A DNA stretch of 64,000 nucleotides, taken from contig NZ_JAKFIA010000001.1 in NCBI RefSeq assembly GCF_022569295.1, positions 1,999,001 to 2,063,000 of the forward strand, in the 5' to 3' direction. This DNA comes from Pedomonas mirosovicensis (GTDB taxonomy: Bacteria > Pseudomonadota > Alphaproteobacteria > Sphingomonadales > Sphingomonadaceae). Below, piece by piece: positions 60,677-64,000 of this stretch. The notes under the pieces are model-generated. The model saw only the letters and a list, made by a program, of their open reading frames with translations. It had not been told where the DNA came from and did not search any database. Both the position numbers and the translations under genes were made by a program. Within the stretch, counting starts at the first letter, position 1; each line of letters begins with the position of its first letter.

Positions 60677-61632
60677 CTGAGATTACCTCCTCCCTTACCC
60701 CCGCCCCTCGCTCCCTCGAAGGCCAGCCCGAAGGCACCACCTTCTGCGGCGAAGTCGCCGTCATCGGCGCGCCCAACGCGGGCAAGTCCACCCTCGTCAA
60801 TGCGCTGGTCGGCGCGAAGGTCGCCATCGTCAGCGCCAAGGTGCAAACCACCCGCACCCGCCTCATCGGCATCGCCATCGAGGGCAACGCCCAGCTGCTG
60901 CTGGTCGACACCCCCGGCATCTTCCGCCCCCGCCGCCGTCTGGACCGCGCCATGGTCAAGGCCGCGTGGGAAGGCGCACAAGGGGCGGACGTGATCTGCC
61001 TCATCGTCGATGCCAAGCGCGGCATCACCGAGGAGGTGGACAGCATCCTCGAGAACCTGGCGCAGGACCAGTCCGGCGCGCCCCGGTTCCTCGTGCTCAA
61101 CAAGGTGGACATCACGCCGAAGGAAAAGCTGTTCGAGCTGACCCTGAAGCTGCACGAGCGCGTTACGTTCGCCGAGACCTTCATGGTCGCCGCCCAGCAG
61201 GGCGATGGCGTTGCTGACGTGAAGAAGGCTCTCGCCCGCCTGATGCCCGAGAGCCCATGGCACTACCCCGAGGATCAGGTGGCGGACGTCACCCAGCGCC
61301 TCATGGCCGCCGAGATCACCCGCGAGCAGATCTACCACCAGCTGCACGACGAGCTGCCCTACGCCGCCACCGTCGAGACCGAGAAGTGGGAGGAACGCCG
61401 CGACGGCTCTGCCGCCATCAATCAGGTCATCTACGTCGAGCGCGAAACCCAGAAGGCCATCGTGCTCGGCGCGAAAGGCGCGCGCATCAAGCAGCTGGGG
61501 GCCGCCGCCCGCACCGAAATGGAAGCCAACTTCGGCCGCCGCATCCACCTGTTCCTGTTCGTGAAAGTAAAGCCCGACTGGGCCGAGGACCGCTCGGTCT
61601 ACAAGGACATTGGGCTGGACTGGGTGGAGTAA
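60673..61632 (+). CDS. era: GTPase Era
   Basis: A 319-residue ribosome-assembly GTPase binding the 3' end of 16S rRNA. G1 GAPNAGKST near 39-47, G3 DTPGI near 85, G4 NKVD near 152, and the C-terminal KH domain with GAKGARIKQLGAAARTEME. The ATG at 60673 overlaps the rnc stop; an extended upstream frame inside rnc is not credible. In relatives era is followed directly by recO; here an AT-rich minus-strand gene intervenes. Confidence 0.97.
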   Translation: MTEITSSLTPAPRSLEGQPEGTTFCGEVAVIGAPNAGKSTLVNALVGAKVAIVSAKVQTTRTRLIGIAIEGNAQLLLVDTPGIFRPRRRLDRAMVKAAWEGAQGADVICLIVDAKRGITEEVDSILENLAQDQSGAPRFLVLNKVDITPKEKLFELTLKLHERVTFAETFMVAAQQGDGVADVKKALARLMPESPWHYPEDQVADVTQRLMAAEITREQIYHQLHDELPYAATVETEKWEERRDGSAAINQVIYVERETQKAIVLGAKGARIKQLGAAARTEMEANFGRRIHLFLFVKVKPDWAEDRSVYKDIGLDWVE

Positions 61633-61650
61633 GGCTTACGCCTTTTCTTC

Positions 61651-61677
61651 GTTAAGGGGGTCTATAACCCCCTTAAC
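61651..61677. terminator. perfect hairpin after era, possibly a half copy of the dispersed repeat
   Basis: GTTAAGGGGGT (61651-61661) pairs perfectly over 11 bp with ACCCCCTTAAC (61667-61677). The stem resembles the outer stems of the intergenic repeat family, but no second arm is found nearby. No strong T tract, so it may be a terminator for era or a repeat remnant at the border of the AT-rich segment. Confidence 0.5.
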
Positions 61678-61734
61678 AATCCCAAGCATTTAAAATTTGC
61701 ACAAATCTGAGGCACGAAGCACAAATCCACACCA

Positions 61735-62433
61735 TCATCCATCTATTATATCCATAGAATATTTCATTATTTTTCCAGCCAGCGCAAATACATCGCCAGC
61801 TGTAATACCAAATTTCTCAGAAATGGAGAAAATTTCCTCTGAATCATCAATCCGCCCTGAGCCGGGATCAGGATATCGACCAGCCCAATAAACAAAGTGG
61901 GTCAAGCCCTTAAGTATTGCGACTTCTTTATCGCTCAAATCAGGAATAAATTCCGCCAACTGATGCAATCTATGATGTCTTCTATTTTTTTCATCTTCGA
62001 TATATTTTTCAACCCCATCTCTAATTATCATCATTGCCTTAAGAGATATCTCCAAACTATAACCAACCAACATCAACACAATAGCACAGTACTGGCTGTC
62101 ACATATGCCACGAACAGACTCTGGCATATTTGAGAAATTTGGCTCTTGTTTAAATAAAACAACAGCAGCCTCTGACAATGCATTAGCCTGAGACATCCAA
62201 AGAATTGGGTTTTTCAGGTCTTCTGCTGTTGCAGGCTTGCTTAAATCAACTTGAAATCCTGCCATTTCACATGCCATACCCCACTTTAAATGCGCCAAGG
62301 CGCTATACCCTAAAGGGTCGCTTTTAAAATGCTCGCGACCTGGCGTTAAAATATGGAACATTTCACCCCCTGCTCTACCTGCCAGACCAAAAGATGACGT
62401 AATTCTTTTATGTTTTTCCAATCTTGCCATCAT
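61735..62433 (-). CDS. AT-rich HEPN-like hypothetical protein
   Basis: A 232-residue protein on the minus strand with base composition near 40% G+C and A/T-ending codons, unlike everything around it. The middle has a helix of HEPN appearance (CAIVLMLVGYSLEISLKAMMI), a basic RRHHRLHQL stretch that could be the RxxxxH ribonuclease-type motif, and then AILKGLTHFVYWAGRYPDP, resembling abortive-infection or toxin-type HEPN proteins. HEPN assignment is by pattern only. No antitoxin-like gene is adjacent. Two ATGs open the frame without a well-spaced ribosome site. Confidence 0.75.
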   Translation of the reverse strand: MMARLEKHKRITSSFGLAGRAGGEMFHILTPGREHFKSDPLGYSALAHLKWGMACEMAGFQVDLSKPATAEDLKNPILWMSQANALSEAAVVLFKQEPNFSNMPESVRGICDSQYCAIVLMLVGYSLEISLKAMMIIRDGVEKYIEDEKNRRHHRLHQLAEFIPDLSDKEVAILKGLTHFVYWAGRYPDPGSGRIDDSEEIFSISEKFGITAGDVFALAGKIMKYSMDIIDG

Positions 62434-62514
62434 TATAAAATTTCTTTACCCCCCGGAAAAAGCCGCATTCTTACATACATGAATGCCGCTCTTCACTAAT
62501 CAAAGTGTTTCTCC

Positions 62515-63300
62515 ATGCACTGGTCTGGCCCTGCCATCATCCTGTCCACCGCGTCTCACGGCGAGAGCGGGGCGATCGTGCGCGTGATGACGGCGGACAG
62601 CGGGTTGATCGCGGGCTATGTGCGGGGCGGCTCGAGCAGGCGTCTGCGCCCCGCGCTGCTGCCCGGCAACCGGGTGAAGGCGGAGTGGCGCACGCGGGTT
62701 GAATCCCAGCTGGGCCACATGACGGTGGAGCTGGACCATTCGTCGGCTCCCATCATGTGGGGGCCGCGTCTCGGCACAGCGATTCTGGACTGGGCGACGG
62801 CCTTGACCGCCGCCGCGCTGCCGGAGCGCCAGCCTTATCCGGCGGTGCATGAGGCCCTCTCCAGCCTTTTGACCATCATGGAGATGACCAGCGACCCCCG
62901 CGCCTGGGCGGCAACGCTGGTGCGCTACGAGCTGATCCTGCTCAGCGAGCTGGGCTTCGGGCTCGACCTTACCCACTGCGTCGCCACCGGCACGGTGGAG
63001 GAACTGGCGTTCGTCAGTCCCAAGTCCTCGCAGGCGGTGTGCCGGGAGGCAGGGCTGCCCTACGCCGACCGCCTGCTGCCCCTGCCCGCCTTTTTGCAGC
63101 CGGGCGGCGTACCCACCGGCCAGTGGCCGGACTGGCCCGCCATCGCCGACGGCCTGAAGCTCACCGGCCATTTTCTCGATCGGGACATTCTCGTTGGCCG
63201 CACCCAGAGCCTGTGGGAAGCGCGCCACCGCATTGAATCCATTGTTTCTCGCGAACACAACGAGAACAACAGTAGCCCTGCGGCGGGCAAGCCGCTATAA
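62515..63300 (+). CDS. recO: DNA repair protein RecO
   Basis: A 261-residue RecF-pathway protein that helps load RecA on SSB-coated DNA. The N-terminal OB fold reads [33 protein letters not shown] (landmarks [12 protein letters not shown] and YVRGGSSRR), and the rest is helical with [21 protein letters not shown] near 140-160. Symbol and position between era and parC agree with related genomes. Its stop is 8 bases before the parC start. Confidence 0.94.
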   Translation: MHWSGPAIILSTASHGESGAIVRVMTADSGLIAGYVRGGSSRRLRPALLPGNRVKAEWRTRVESQLGHMTVELDHSSAPIMWGPRLGTAILDWATALTAAALPERQPYPAVHEALSSLLTIMEMTSDPRAWAATLVRYELILLSELGFGLDLTHCVATGTVEELAFVSPKSSQAVCREAGLPYADRLLPLPAFLQPGGVPTGQWPDWPAIADGLKLTGHFLDRDILVGRTQSLWEARHRIESIVSREHNENNSSPAAGKPL

Positions 63301-63308
63301 GCATTGCC

Positions 63309-64000
<692 letters not shown>

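Overview
The window is a dense, GC-rich (roughly two-thirds G+C by eye) stretch of alphaproteobacterial chromosome, most probably from the Sphingomonadales or a close relative. This rests on conserved neighbourhoods (carA-carB-greA; GatB/YqeY-dnaG-rpoD; rpoZ-relA/spoT-pyrE-pdxJ-acpS-lepB-rnc-era-recO-parC), the alphaproteobacterial type of ParC, CtrA-like TTAA-N7-TTAA sequence, and DUF4170 and Tad-type genes. No rRNA, tRNA, CRISPR array or insertion sequence was seen.

Layout. 0-3 kb: a coupled run of a gamma-carbonic-anhydrase-fold protein and a dipeptide-epimerase/N-acetyl-glutamate-racemase-like enzyme, then DUF4170, a 59-residue protein and a rhomboid protease. 3.4-11 kb (minus): chemoreceptor, greA, carB, a previously unnamed coupled small ORF, carA. 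11-16 kb (plus): GatB/YqeY, dnaG, rpoD. 16-20.4 kb: MoxR-type ATPase, P-loop kinase, NTF2-like protein and CoxE-like VWA protein. 20.5-27.4 kb: mixed metabolic and envelope genes (VOC protein, zinc ribbon, OmpA-like, saccharopine-dehydrogenase-like gene with divergent Lrp regulator, serine dehydratase). 27.4-31.3 kb (minus): a fatty-acid oxidation operon (MaoC hydratase, FadJ-like, thiolase). 31.4-37 kb: hrpB, polyprenyl diphosphate synthase, chorismate mutase, mlaA. 37-40.2 kb: three TadE/TadG-like pilus-assembly genes. 40.3-43.4 kb: a CmlA/FloR-type chloramphenicol exporter with an attenuation leader, and ettA. 43.5-49.5 kb: M28 peptidase, cupin/TetR pair and a two-gene polysaccharide O-acetylation operon. 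50-64 kb (plus): gst, serS, surE, nlpD-like, rpoZ, relA/spoT, pyrE, pdxJ, acpS, lepB, rnc, era, an AT-rich intruder on the minus strand, recO and the start of parC.

Most notable signals: (1) the cmlA-like gene is preceded by a 9-codon leader reading MSTAKTADR, a near copy of the published CmlA attenuation peptide, with competing stem-loops down to the exporter's Shine-Dalgarno; (2) a family of at least five dispersed ~90-165 bp intergenic palindromic repeats, not matching any element I recognise; (3) five genes, including carB and dnaG, each broken by a single-base indel, four of them at homopolymers, which points to sequence error rather than gene decay; (4) a Shine-Dalgarno-sequestering hairpin before the M28 peptidase; (5) a strong intrinsic terminator upstream of sdaA that implies a leader RNA or small RNA; (6) an AT-rich HEPN-like gene inserted in the otherwise conserved era-recO junction.
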